Origin: Nephrocerus scutellatus
Taxonomy: Eukaryota; Arthropoda; Insecta; Diptera; Pipunculidae
DNA length: 64,000 bases
NCBI GenBank assembly: GCA_947095585.1
Contig: OX352762.1
Span: 29,116,669-29,180,668 of the forward strand
Direction of reading: 5' to 3'
Positions within the stretch are counted from its first letter, which is position 1. Every line of letters begins with the position of its first letter. A program made the position numbers and the translations under genes. The notes beneath the pieces were generated by a model, which searched no databases, was not told the DNA's origin, and saw nothing but the letters and a program-made list of their open reading frames with translations. Below are positions 46,873 through 57,900 of the stretch, one piece after another.

Positions 46873-47469
46873 TACAATCAACATCATTGATATATAAGAT
46901 GAAAATCAAAGTATAACGGTGGCTGCCTAAAGGGACTCCAGTAGAGTCTGTAATCGGATCAGTTACAGTAGAACAATTTGTATTGTCTCTTATCCAAGTT
47001 AGAATGAATCCATCTGTTTGAAGCCAAGAGCTTTGAGTTTGAGTAGAATAATTTCATGCGAAATTTTGTTGAAGGCCTTGCTTAACGAGACACGAAACCG
47101 AATACCTAATATATGTACCAGCTAATTTTTGCCAAAAGTAATTAAAAATTTAAAATAAAATTATTTTTTGTGACCACCGCTTTTCAAAAATGTGGGACCA
47201 GATTGGGCACAAGAACAGTTTCAATGCGCCTGCAGTTTGTATTATAGTATAACGAAAATAGAAGTTATCCTTAAAAACAATGTGTTATATTTATTAACTC
47301 TGTTCATACCGTTACGAAAAGTAGTTGGTAGCGCATACGAGTATAATAGAATTCCAATCCTAAAATAAATCGCAATGTAAATGCTGCATACTAAAAATAA
47401 GCACTTTTATATGTAGCATACTTTTAGGCTACGAATTTAGATTATTTGAAATTTGCCTGCAAGTTTGAA

Positions 47470-47940
47470 TCATTATGTACTGTTCAAAAATGTATTCAAA
47501 CCGGTTTATGCGGTATGCCCAGTTTTTGTAAAAGAACATGATTGCACATGTTTTTTTTTAGAAGATGACTCATTGCATATAAGTATCGTTAGTTATAAAT
47601 AAGGGAATAAGGCTAAAATTTTCTGGTATTTTCTCGATATTTCTGTCTGAAGAAGCTTTTGATTGAGTATAAATAGAGGCGTTAGGCTGAAGTAAGTAAG
47701 TTCTTATTTGGTAGTCAACCAGTGCAGTTGAAAAGCTCTTGCAGAAATAGTAGTAAAGTACAAACCTTGTTGTAATAAGTGTTTTGTGTACATTTGAAGT
47801 TATCACCAGTGTAATTAGAGAACTTTAGTTAATTTTACTGTTTGTTTATTAAAGTTGTTATTTGTAAATTGATAAACTTGTGTTGTGTTTTTTTTGCAAA
47901 ATCATTTACGAACTCGAAAGCATGAATTTCGTAACAATAT
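47470..47940 (+). repeat. Possible solo LTR or LTR-like promoter segment
   Basis: Contains GAGTATAAATAGAGGCG (a TATA box) at about 47667. AGTCAACCAGTGCAGTT at about 47714, with arthropod initiator-like TCAGT-type text nearby, follows it, and then ATTAAAG poly(A)-like signals near 47849. It ends near GTAACA. This U3-R-U5 style order suggests a solo LTR, but I could not fix the ends or a target duplication. Confidence 0.35.
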
Positions 47941-47944
47941 GTTG

Positions 47945-48935
47945 TTTTTTTTGGTGATATTTATCCCGAGAATTTTTGACTCGGTTTTTGCAACAACCTC
48001 AATTAACGCAACAGCTTAGAATTATATTAGTTTTGTTGCAAACTGTGTTGTACAGGGAAAAAGTAACCTCTATATAAATTGTTTTACCAAAGGTTATTTA
48101 AAAAAATATCTTTGCTAGAATTACAGGATCCCCCCCCCCCCCTCACTTACGACGTAAAACGCCCTCAATCTAATGACAACCACCAGCTAAGTCCTCAACG
48201 TCACAACATAGACTTTGTAGTCTCCTCACTTAAGTCATTCTCCCAATCATCTTCATTTTAGTAATTTATCATATAGTCATGTAGTATACTCGTACATCAA
48301 GCAGCACAAGCGGTCGTTCCAACTTCTTATCAGACATTTAGGAATCATATCTCGGCTGGGGGCCACTGTTTTTTTAAATGCACGTCGTCTTTCGACATTT
48401 TATCAGCGATTTATTAAATGACATGAATTAAAAGTGCAAAAAGCGAGTGCAAAATGAGTGGAACTGGGGCAACAGTTAACATTCGTGACAGGATGAAGAC
48501 GACTTAATTAAATTTAAATTTAAAATGAAATGAAATTAAATTAATTAAACGATCAAAACTTAATTTCAAAAATTGTTTTATTTATTAAAATAAAAACACT
48601 AATCAGACAATAATAATATTATGATTTGATTAGCTTACAACTAAAGGCCGTCTGCAATTTTTTTATTTTCCAGTAAACCACGTAAACTCAAGTTTTAGTT
48701 TGAGGTTGAACATGGCGGCTTTGTTTATTTGTCGTAACCTCATTTCGCCTTTCGTAAACTTTAACTACATTTTGTCTAATCAATCTTGTGTTCCTAATTG
48801 ATAACACAGTGACTGTGTTATAAAACGACGATTTATAAAACTTATGAAAACCGATCCATTGATGGCAATGAAAATTGACTTGTTTTGACTGAGTTTTGGT
48901 GAATGTACCTAAATGGAACCTTTATAAAACATTTT
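47945..48935. other. AT-rich intergenic DNA with a C-run
   Basis: No gene recognised. Fourteen or so consecutive C residues lie at 48129-48142. Confidence 0.5.
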
Positions 48936-49185
48936 TATGTATGACACGAATGCCAAGTTAGACTTTGGAAAGAATATTAAATTTTTAAGGACAAACAATG
49001 TACATTTTTTTAAATTGTTAAAACTATTACCGAAATGAACGTCTTCAAAGTCAAAACAAATTTTGTTTTTGTTAAATTTTATAATCAAACACGAATATTT
49101 CAAAAACTGCTCTGGGATAATTTTTTTTGGCAAATGCAGTATTGAAGCCCACGCAATTTTCTACTAATCTATAGCTCATAATAAT
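48936..49185 (+). repeat. Unclassified repeat X, copy 1
   Basis: Its CTTCAAAGTCAAAACA, CAAACACGAATATTTC and GGGATAATTTTTTTTGGCAAA phrases recur at 50331-50490 (direct), and in inverse complement at 50785-50880 and 51116-51200. No coding capacity. Confidence 0.6.
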
Positions 49186-49207
49186 TATGCATTCCTCAAC
49201 AGGAGTA

Positions 49208-50330
49208 GTATAAGATTTTCTCCTCTATCCTTCAAGACAGGATAGCCCCATACGCTAAAGTCATCATTGGTCCATACCAGTGTGGCTTCATCCCAGGAAA
49301 ATAAACAACTGATCAGATTTACACCCTAAGGCAGGTGATGGAAAAATGTCTAGAGTTTCAAAACTCACTACACCATCTTTTTATAGACTTTAAAGCCGCC
49401 TATAATATCATAGCCAGAGTAGAACTTTATAAAGCCATGAGAGAATTCGGCATCCCAAATAAACTGACACGACTATGTAGGTTGACCATGACCAATGTTA
49501 TAAGCCAAGTAAAAATATCCGGATCACTATCAAGCCCATTCAACATCTATAACGGGCTCCGACAAGGGGATGGACTGGCCTGCGTCCTCTTCAACCTGGC
49601 GTTGGAGAAAGTGATCCGAGACTCTGACGTAACGGCGAGAGGAACAATCCTCTATAAGTCCATTCAGATACTGGCTTACGCAGACGATATTGACATAGTT
49701 GGTAGAAACCAAAGATCTGTACAGGAAGCTTTCATCCAGATAGAGCAGGCGGCACGAAATCTGGGGCTGCACATAAATGAGAGCAAAACAAAGTACATGG
49801 TGGCCACGTCTGCGAGTAGAAGATCCAACAATGGTCCCTCAATTCAGATAATGGAGCATGAATTTGAAGTAGTGCAATCCTTTAACTATCTCGGGTCAAC
49901 TATAGCAGCCGATAACAGCATTGAACCAGAAATACGCGCACGGTTTCTTAAAGCCAACAAAGCCTACTATAGCCTGTCAAGACTCTTCAAATCCAGGAAC
50001 TTAACCATAACATCCAAGCTGCTGATATATAAGACAATGGTCATACCAGTACTTACATATGGATCCGAGACTTGAGTGCTTAGCAAAAAGCATTCTGACC
50101 TCTTAGCCGCGTTCGAGAGAAAAGTCTTACGGAGAATTGTTGGCCCCGTATGTGAGGAAGGACGATCCCGGAGACTCTATAATGATGAGATCTACGAGCG
50201 TTACCGCGATGTCGACGTCGTGAAGAAAATTAAGCTCGGTAGGCTCCGGTGGGCAGGACACCTAGTTCGCATGAGCGAAGATGATCCTGCTCGGAAAGTC
50301 CTTTGCGGTAGGATTTATGAGGGTCGTCAA
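49208..50330 (+). pseudogene. RTE-like LINE reverse transcriptase, copy C (best preserved)
   Basis: A 5'-truncated copy starting at GTATAAGATTTTCTCC. From 49341 the frame is open for 245 codons. It holds FIDFKAAYNIIARVELYKAM (first RT Asp), GLRQGDGLACVLFNLALEK, AYADDIDIVG at about 49672-49700 (the catalytic YADD), GLHINESKTKYM and FNYLGSTI. A TGA at 50073-50075 stops it where copy A has TGG at the matching codon. The same frame then continues to 50330 with ERKVLRRIVGPVCEEG and RLRWAGHLVRMSEDDPARK. It is truncated before the DRWR tail. One stop plus end truncations make it inactive. Confidence 0.85.
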
Positions 50331-50490
50331 AGTCAAAACATTTTTGTTTAAATTTTATTTACAAACACGATTATTTAGAGAAATGATCTCTGATACATTT
50401 TTTTTAAAAAAATTTAATATTAAATTGTATTCAATTTCTTACAAACTCATGGTACAAGTGTTCCTGCAGTAACAGTGCATTTAGGTTACA
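50331..50490 (+). repeat. Unclassified repeat X, copy 2
   Basis: Begins AAAGTCAAAACATTTTTG directly at the LINE end and matches 49041-49185 in the same orientation, so the LINE scrap sits between two direct copies of the same repeat. Its right part forms the left arm of the foldback described next. Confidence 0.55.
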
Positions 50491-50830
50491 CTTGGAACGA
50501 ATGCACTATTACTAACTCACTCCAGTGCATAATGTGCTTCAAACGGACTTGCCAAGAAGGACCTAATTTTTTGAGTGGACACATGAAATTGGTGGTGAAA
50601 ATTGACAAATGAAAATTGTGTCCACTAATAAAGTTAGCTCCCTCTTGGCAAGTCCGTTTGAAGCTGATTGTGCATTGGAGTGAAGTAGTAAGTGTACATT
50701 CGTTCCAAGTGTAATTTTGATGCACTGTTGCTGCAGGAACACTTAGATGGCATGCAACTTTTCTTATCCGTTGTACCATGGATTTGTAGAAAATCGAATA
50801 GGCTTTTATACTGTATTTTTTCAAAAAAAT
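50391..50830. repeat. Long foldback (inverted repeat)
   Basis: The left arm at about 50391-50575 and the right arm at about 50630-50830 are inverse complements. TTCCTGCAGTAACAGTGCAT pairs with ATGCACTGTTGCTGCAGGAA, and CTTCAAACGGACTTGCCAAGA pairs with the complement near 50645-50665. The arms are interrupted by small indels and surround a central stretch of roughly 60-70 bases. The layout is that of a foldback or MITE-like element. No coding motif is present. Confidence 0.75.
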
Positions 50831-51400
50831 GTATCCAAGAGGATTTCTCGCAATAATCGTGTTGGCAAATACAATTAAATTTTTATTTTTATTTTAACGA
50901 CCTTAAATCGGTATGGCATAAATAATTTAAAAAATGTACATTGTTTAGTCTTACAAATTTAATTTTCTTTCAAAAAAGATGAATAGTAACCTGGCTGGAT
51001 CAAGAGTTATGGGGTGTTAAGTGATGTAAGGTCAAATGTACGTTTTCATTCATTTCACAAACTTTCAATTTTCACCTTGCTCTTGTTGACTGAATGCGTA
51101 AATATTGTGAGGTGGATGTGTAGAAAATTGAATAGGCTTAAATATTGCATTTGTCAAAAAAAAATTATCTGAGAGCATTTTTCGAAATAATCTCGTTTGA
51201 AAATAAAATTTAAAAAAAAAATTTATCGTTTAAGGTTCTAAGAAGTTAAAAAAAATTACATTGACCTTACAAATTTAATTTTCTATCAAAACTGATCAAT
51301 AGTAACCTTTTAACTAGAAGCGTTCAAGTGTTACCGGGTGTGAGGTGATGTAAGGTCAAAATACGAGTACATTTACGTTCAAATAAATTGTTTCCATTTT
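50785..51400 (+). repeat. Two tandem copies of a 333-bp unit (repeat X, inverse orientation)
   Basis: TGTAGAAAAT(C/T)GAATAGGCTT begins a unit at about 50784 and again at about 51117. Both then share CTTACAAATTTAATTTTCT, GATGAATAGTAACCT or GATCAATAGTAACCT, and GATGTAAGGTCAAA. Diverged by perhaps a quarter. No coding capacity. Confidence 0.7.
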
Positions 51401-52369
51401 TATTAAATAAAAAATCTTGAAAATTCTTTAACAACGATGCAGATATTGAACATAAATCAGATGCCACAAATGCCTCGTTCATGTGTGGACTATTTTGTGT
51501 TGTGCAGTTATTTATGAAGAATATAAATAAACTTTTCTGCGCTTTTCATAACTTGTATGAATAAATTTAATTTTAGCCATTGGCGCCTTTACAGACGTTG
51601 AAAGTTATGTACGGGTATTCTAATGTATTCAATGTATTCAGTTTGCAGCAACATAAGGAAGTCTTCATATTTTTACCAACATAAAAATCCTCTGAAAATT
51701 CATTAAAATTGCTGTAAGTCTGTCAAGTCCAAGCATATTTTCAGCCACTCTCAATTTACGAGTATTATGATGCGTGCTAATCGACAAAGTGCATCATCAC
51801 CAAACTAAGCAGAAAAATCTGCTTTCAAGAGATTTGTCTGCGAATTCCCAACCGGTGGGAAAAGCCGTCGAGGATCTGACTGCAGCAGTTTTTACCCTAT
51901 TTGTTTCCTTTAAAAAAGTATAATATAATATGTCTACACAGTTAAGCTTAAAAAGTGGAAGCTTAATCAGATCAAGCTTTAAGCTGCTCCCTGAAGCTGT
52001 GGAATAGATTTTGCTATAAACTTTGTCAGTTGGCCTTAAGGAATAGAGTTTTCAGTGCCGGTCGTCTCATATCCTCAGAGGAGAGAAAAGCTATTTGTCT
52101 ATGTTAGTTGGTTTTGTATTCATTCGTCATTTCCAATTTTACTTGCGGTTGTTATAATAAATATCGTTGGATGCATTATTCGATTTTTCCAGTTTCCCAC
52201 TGTATTTTGCAGTGCGTACTGTGTGCGAGGAAAAAGATCCATTAGCGATGCTTTGACAGATAAGCCTCGACGAGATGAAATCATAAATCTGTTCGCTGGT
52301 GTAAGCTATGTAGTTATTTATTGCAAATTCAGTCGGAAACATTAATTATAGATTTAAGATCTTCCGCAT
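51401..52369. other. AT-rich intergenic DNA
   Basis: No gene recognised. The frame at 52055-52345 has no family motif. Confidence 0.45.
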
Positions 52370-52461
52370 AAAGCGCAAGTAACAAAAACCTGAGTGTGGC
52401 TGAAGTCCTATATACCCTTGTGGGTCCTAGAGCCTCTACTACGCCTACGCGCCATCGCGTG
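52370..52461 (-). pseudogene. C-terminal end of the LINE ORF interrupted by errantivirus B
   Basis: The minus strand reads TRWRVGVVEALGPTRVYRTS, a WRxxVxAL-type tail that continues the LINE frame found at 60533-61495. The pieces are in register across the CGTG target duplication, so they were one ORF before the provirus arrived. Confidence 0.65.
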
Positions 52462-52819
52462 AGTTACATACCCCACACAGGTCACTCACCCAACACAAGC
52501 CGCATAAAGCATCCGGCCCAATTGCGACACATATAATGCTAAATTAGCAAATTAATAAAAGTATCAATTTTGTCAATTAAATATATTTTTTGTAATGTCA
52601 ATTAGGCAAAATAATAAAAGAGTCAATAATGTCAATTAGGCATAAATTCTGTAATGTTAATTAAGCAAAATATTTAAAATATCAATTTTGTCAATTAAGT
52701 AAAATAGATTGTTAAACCAATTTTCATTTTTAAAAGAAACAAATAAAGCAGTTGTAAATTAGCACTCAGTGGAACAAGTTGTATTTTTTTTAACACCCTC
52801 CGGTATCCACGACGTAATT
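52462..52819 (+). repeat. 5' LTR of errantivirus B
   Basis: 358 bp. It holds several imperfect GTCAATTAGGCAAA / GTCAATTAAGTAAA units (52575-52710) and an AATAAAG poly(A) signal at about 52741. No clear TATA box. Confidence 0.97.
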
Positions 52820-52836
52820 GGCGCAGTCGAGTAGCC
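52819..52836 (+). promoter_or_regulatory. Primer-binding site, tRNA-Ser type
   Basis: TGGCGCAGTCG at 52819-52829 overlaps the last LTR base and is complementary to the 3' end (CGACTGCGCCA) of insect tRNA-Ser, the primer of 17.6 and 297. Confidence 0.88.
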
Positions 52837-53296
52837 CGGTGTCGGTATTCTATAGTAGTGAAATTGTAATTCGGCGGTTTACCGAAACGCAGTGCTATTA
52901 AAGAATTTGGTACTGTAGCGTTTTAACAAAGGCATATTGTTAAATTCGCTAATATCGAAGGAATATCGATAGCAGTGGTATCATTTGCCGAAGGATTTCT
53001 GATCCTGAAACACCGGTTGAATCCTTAGTAACATAACATAAGAACGTAATAAGTTAAGCAAATGAAATAAATAAACTCTAACATAAGAAAATAAATTAAG
53101 TGACTTATTTAAACTAGAAAATTATAAGATAATAGAACAAAATAATTAAATACTAGTAAAGTAAACTAAACAAGAACAAGTGAAAAATATAATATACATA
53201 ATAAGTAAATAAAAAAAAAGAGTAATAGTGAACAACACATAATAAAAGTGAAAACAAGTAGACATCTTCGATTCAAATCAACAAAATCAACAACAT

Positions 53297-53490
53297 AAAA
53301 GTGAAGACATCTTTAAAACTAAACATCAACAACACAAAAGTGAAGACATCTTTAAAACTAAACATCAATAACATAAAAGTGAAGACATCTTTAAAACTAA
53401 ACATCAACAACATAAAAGTGAAGACATCTTTAAAACTTAACATCAACAACACAAAAGTGAAGACATCTTTAAAACAAATCAACAAGGATA
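53297..53490 (+). repeat. Five 39-bp tandem repeats in the leader of errantivirus B
   Basis: Units start with AAAAGTGAAGACATCTTT at 53297, 53336, 53375, 53414 and 53453 and differ by one or two bases. 39 is divisible by 3, which keeps an upstream frame open and mimics a repeated KTSLKLNINN peptide. The array lies between primer site and gag, the place where gypsy keeps its Su(Hw) insulator, but no TGCATA core occurs here. Confidence 0.92.
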
Positions 53491-53496
53491 ATAATA

Positions 53497-53525
53497 ATGC
53501 TAATACTATTGGGACTAACGTGAGT
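53497..53525 (+). promoter_or_regulatory. Env exon 1 start and splice donor, errantivirus B
   Basis: An ATG at 53497 opens seven hydrophobic codons and is followed by a consensus donor GTGAGT at 53520-53525. The exon ends after two bases of a codon. The acceptor at 58601-58602 supplies the third, so the join is in phase with env and would supply the start of a signal peptide. Predicted from sequence only. Confidence 0.7.
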
Positions 53526-53547
53526 AAAGGTTTTAAATATTTTACAC

Positions 53548-54990
53548 ATGAATAAGAAAATTCGGTCTTTCATCCCCTATTCCAAAAAAAGAACATTAAG
53601 TTTAACGTCTATCCGCGAAGAAGACATTGCGTTCAGTAGTAACCTTAGTCAAAGTTCCCCAATCCTTAATATAAGCAATTCGTTAGCGTTCACACCTGAA
53701 ATGAACTCTGACACAGCAACCATAAGCGCAAGTATTCTGCAAACACCCCATATAGATATTTTTAACTCTTTAAGAATTCCTGATGTGATCAAGGACTTGC
53801 CTAGATTCGACGGCAACCCAAGATTACTTCACGAATTCATTAATAATGTGGAAGAAATTTTAACTTTCATAAAAAGTGTTGATGGTACGCCATATTCTGC
53901 CATCCTTTTGCGAGCAATTCGAAATAAGATCGAAGGGCAAGCAAATGAGGTGCTGAATATGTACGGCACACCTCTAAATTGGGATGAAATTAAGAACAAT
54001 CTCATACTTCATTATTCAGACAAAAGGACAGAGACGACACTTATACGTGACCTACACAACTTACGACAGGGAAACAGGACTATAGAAGAATTTTATAGCT
54101 CATTAATAGAGATTCAAGCAACTCTACTCAACACCATATTGATCCACGAAACAGATCAAAACGTGATCAGGGCAAAACAAACTCTCTATGGAGAAATGTG
54201 CCTAAACGTTTTTCTGACAGGCCTCAAAGAACCTATCGGTTCAGTCGTAAGAGCAATGCGACCAGATTCGTTGCCTACAGCTTTATCCTTTTGTATAAAA
54301 GAACAAAACATCTTCTATACAAAAGCCACATTTATACAACACAATCCATTTAGAAACCAACAATTATTTAGGAATCAACAACAAAGACCACCCTTTCCAA
54401 CAACCTCCGCTTATCGAACACCTTTAATAAGATCACCAAACTTTAACAATCGAAATACTTACACGAATTACCAAAACAATCAAAGAAACTTTATACAACC
54501 AATTAGAAATTTCCCAAATAGACAATTTGGCAACATTGCACCTACGATGCAAATTAACCAACAATCTACACCATACATCCCTCAACAGAATAATTTCAGA
54601 AACCCTAATCAACCAAAATCCCCGTTCTATCAAACCACACCAAGATTCGATCCACCGGAACCTATGGACACCTCAACCATAAACACGCGTCTTACACATA
54701 AAACAAACAGATCCAATCCAAACTTTACACGCTACCCTAGCAATCAACAAAGTTATACAATCGAAGAAGTACACAACATGGGCACAGATCCAATAAAACC
54801 ACCGCCAGGAGCATACCAACAATCGCTAGACCAGTATTATAATGGCAATCCCGACCATAACATTACCCAACAACTAGATCGGAACTATCAAGATCTTGAC
54901 GAACAAGACTATGATCTTCTTGATGTCTTTACAGAACTAGATACCGAAAATTTTCACCCATCCGCCTCTTGGAACCAACAGGATACATAG
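53548..54990 (+). CDS. gag: Gag of errantivirus B
   Basis: 480 codons from ATG at 53548 to TAG. The capsid-like middle reads IKDLPRFDGNPRLLHEFINN, LLRAIRNKIEGQANEVLN and LHNLRQGNRTIEEFYSSLIE, the pattern of 17.6/Tom Gag. The C-terminal third is rich in Asn, Gln, Pro and Phe with EPMDTS, and has no CCHC knuckle. The frame is intact. Gag would assemble the particle and bind genomic RNA. Its end overlaps pol in the -1 frame. The gag ATG lies only 22 bases after the env splice donor, so unspliced RNA makes Gag and spliced RNA makes Env. Confidence 0.95.
   Translation: MNKKIRSFIPYSKKRTLSLTSIREEDIAFSSNLSQSSPILNISNSLAFTPEMNSDTATISASILQTPHIDIFNSLRIPDVIKDLPRFDGNPRLLHEFINNVEEILTFIKSVDGTPYSAILLRAIRNKIEGQANEVLNMYGTPLNWDEIKNNLILHYSDKRTETTLIRDLHNLRQGNRTIEEFYSSLIEIQATLLNTILIHETDQNVIRAKQTLYGEMCLNVFLTGLKEPIGSVVRAMRPDSLPTALSFCIKEQNIFYTKATFIQHNPFRNQQLFRNQQQRPPFPTTSAYRTPLIRSPNFNNRNTYTNYQNNQRNFIQPIRNFPNRQFGNIAPTMQINQQSTPYIPQQNNFRNPNQPKSPFYQTTPRFDPPEPMDTSTINTRLTHKTNRSNPNFTRYPSNQQSYTIEEVHNMGTDPIKPPPGAYQQSLDQYYNGNPDHNITQQLDRNYQDLDEQDYDLLDVFTELDTENFHPSASWNQQDT
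54948..54954 (+). promoter_or_regulatory. -1 frameshift heptamer AAATTTT, errantivirus B
   Basis: In the gag frame it reads A AAT TTT, a canonical X XXY YYZ slippery site. The pol frame is open from here and the gag stop follows 36 bases on. Downstream structure was not assessed. Confidence 0.85.
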
Positions 54991-57900
54991 ACATTAATAA
55001 ACATGGTCATACCCTACCATATATACATATATCTTCTCCCTATGGCCGTCCACTCAAGTTTCTAATAGATACAGGAGCTTCCTCTTCATTCCTTAATCCC
55101 GAGTTCACACACCCCGACGATCGTATCACCTGTAACCCAATAACGATTACAACAATTCTCAACAAACATGACCTTAACAAACAAGTCACACTTCCCATTT
55201 TCTCAGAATTCAAAACCTCCGGTAAAATAAAATTCTTGTTGTTCAAATTCCACCAGTATTTCGACGGACTTTTAGGCTTAGATGCACTAACAAAATTAGG
55301 AGCTAAAGTAGACCTCTGTAACAACATTTTAATCACTAACAACTCAATACTCCCACTTAGATTCAAACCCAATTTCAATTCAGGAAAAATTCTAATACCT
55401 TCCAACTCAAAACAGATCGTTAAAGTACCGGTAGATATACGTAATGGTGATATTTACACTAAAACCATTGCCATTGAACCACAGTTGCATATATCCGAAG
55501 GATTATACAAAGCAAACGATTGGTTCAGCCTAGTAGAAGTCACAAATAACAGCGATCAGAACAAAATACTTCTAATAGAGCAACCACTTAAAGTTAAACA
55601 ATACAACCCTTCAGAATTTATCGAAATAAATAATTTTAACATAGAAAACAACGAAAATTTAAATCAAGCAGACATTACCAACCTAATTCGTTCCTCTCAC
55701 CTCAATTCAGAAGAAAGACATAATCTACTCAAAATCTGTAAATCATATGACGACATATTCTTCAAAGAAGGTACTGCACTTTCTTTTTCAAATAAAGTAA
55801 AACACAGAATAACAACCACAGACGATTTACCAATTTATACCAAGTCATATAGGTACCCATACATACACAAATCTGAAGTCCAGAAACAGATAGCGAAGAT
55901 GTTAGAACAAAAAATCATTCGCCCAAGCCACTCTTCTTGGAGTTCACCGGTTTGGGTAGTTCCCAAAAAGATCGATGCAAGTGGAAAGCAAAAATGGCGC
56001 TTAGTCATTGATTTCCGCAAACTTAATGAAAAGACTATTTCAGACCGCTATCCCCTTCCGAATATTACTGAAATATTGGATAAACTCGGAAAATGTTTAT
56101 ACTTTTCCACTCTTGATTTGGCTAGCGGATTCCACCAAATCGAGATGCACCCTGACGACATTGCTAAAACAGCCTTTACCGTAGAAAGTGGACACTACGA
56201 ATATCTCAGAATGCCTTTCGGGTTGAAAAATTCCCCGTCCACATTCCAACGCGTCATGGATAATGTTCTAAAAGACCTAATAGGCAAAATATGTCTCGTA
56301 TATATAGATGATATAATTGTGTTCTCTACATCTCTTCAGGAACATATAGAAAACTTAAAAAGAATATTCGATAGACTCCGTGAATCTAATCTCAAAATTC
56401 AAATCGACAAATCAGAATTCCTTCATAAAGAAATATCATTTCTAGGACATATCGTTTCGACTGATGGTATAAAACCAAACCCCGAAAAAATTCAAGCCAT
56501 CAAGCAATTCCCAATTCCTAAAACCCAAAAAGAAATAAAATCATTTCTCGGACTCCTAGGATACTATCGGAAATTTATTAAAGATTTCGCGAAATTGGTA
56601 AAACCCATGACAGAATGCCTTAAAAAGGGCAGAACAATAAAATTTACAGAACCTTACATTAAAGCTTTCGAGGATTGTAAAAATATATTAACCAACGACC
56701 CCATTCTACAGTACCCGGACTTCACAAAAGACTTTATACTGACTACAGATGCAAGTAATTTCGCCATTGGCGCCATACTCTCCCAAGGTCATATAGGATC
56801 AGACAGACCAATTTGCTACGCTAGTCGTACGCTGACTGACACTGAAATCAACTATTCAACTATTGAAAAAGAATTATTGGCCATTGTATGGGCCACAAAA
56901 TACTTCCGACCATATCTTTTCGGAAGAAAGTTCCAAATTGTAACAGATCATAGACCACTTACATGGCTAATGAGCCTTAAAGAGCCTAACTCCAAATTAG
57001 TAAGATGGAGATTAAAGTTAGAGGAATTCGACTACGAAATCATCTACAAAAAAGGCAAACTCAATACCAACGCCGACGCCCTTAGTCGAATCAAGCTTAA
57101 TACTATAAAACAAGAAGAAATGCATACAAATGACATAATCACACAAGACATTCCTGGAACAACAGTTCATTCGGCTGAAGAAAATCTCAACGATCACATT
57201 CCAGTTTCAGAAAGACCAATTAACGAGTTCAATATTCAACTTATTCTTACAAAAGCAAGCAACTCTTCTATGAAAATAGAAGCCCCGTTTAAAAATAAAT
57301 TAAGGCGTATAATACAAAGACATGAATACACTGAAGAATCAATAATTGAAATATTCAAAAAGTTTTTACCACCAAATAAAACGACAGCAATTTTTACAGA
57401 CGACGAAACTTTTCGAGTAGTACAATTCGTGTACTCTCAATACTTTTCCAATAACAGACTTTTCAAATTTATTAGATGCACCGAAAAACTGACGGACGTA
57501 ACAGATAATGACGAACAGGACCAACTGATAAACGATTACCATATAAACAACAATCATCGAGGAATAAACGAAACTCTCATTCATCTAAAGAGAACTTATT
57601 TCTTTCCATATATGAAAGCTAAAATTACCCAATCGACCAATAATTGCGAGAAATGTCAAACTCTAAAATACAACAGAAGTCCACAAAAACCCAATTTCGA
57701 AAAACCTGAGTCCCCAACAAAACCCTTAGATATCCTTCACATAGATGTATATACGATTAACAACAAAAATATGCTCACAATAATAGACAAGTTCTCGAGA
57801 TTTGCCTCCGCCTATACACTTCCCTCTCGTAATAGTATTAATATAACAAAATGCATGAAACAGTTTTTTAGCCTACACGGCATTCCAAATAAAATAGTTT

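Larger units (their letters stand above)
45400..47100 (-). pseudogene. LINE reverse transcriptase relic split by a mariner
   Basis: On the minus strand 47100-46873 reads LSKAFNKISHEIILLKLKAL, then a GVPLGSHRYTLIFILYINDV block. After the mariner (45919-46872), 45918-45400 resumes with LTVYAYDSIIYRNIS, which is the YADD box with one Asp replaced by Tyr, and then a decayed thumb and C-terminal region. With the mariner and one TA left out, the frame runs straight from INDV to YAYD. This confirms both the LINE and the exact mariner borders. Other stops show it was already decaying. The clade is not assigned. Confidence 0.75.

Noticed and set aside
53297..53490. Su(Hw)-type gypsy insulator
   Set aside because: The position fits but the TGCATA core of Su(Hw) sites is absent from the units.
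53301..53555. 84-codon frame with repeated KTSLKLNINN peptide
   Set aside because: It arises from the 39-bp leader repeats (39 divisible by 3), lies in a frame different from gag and has no support as a protein.
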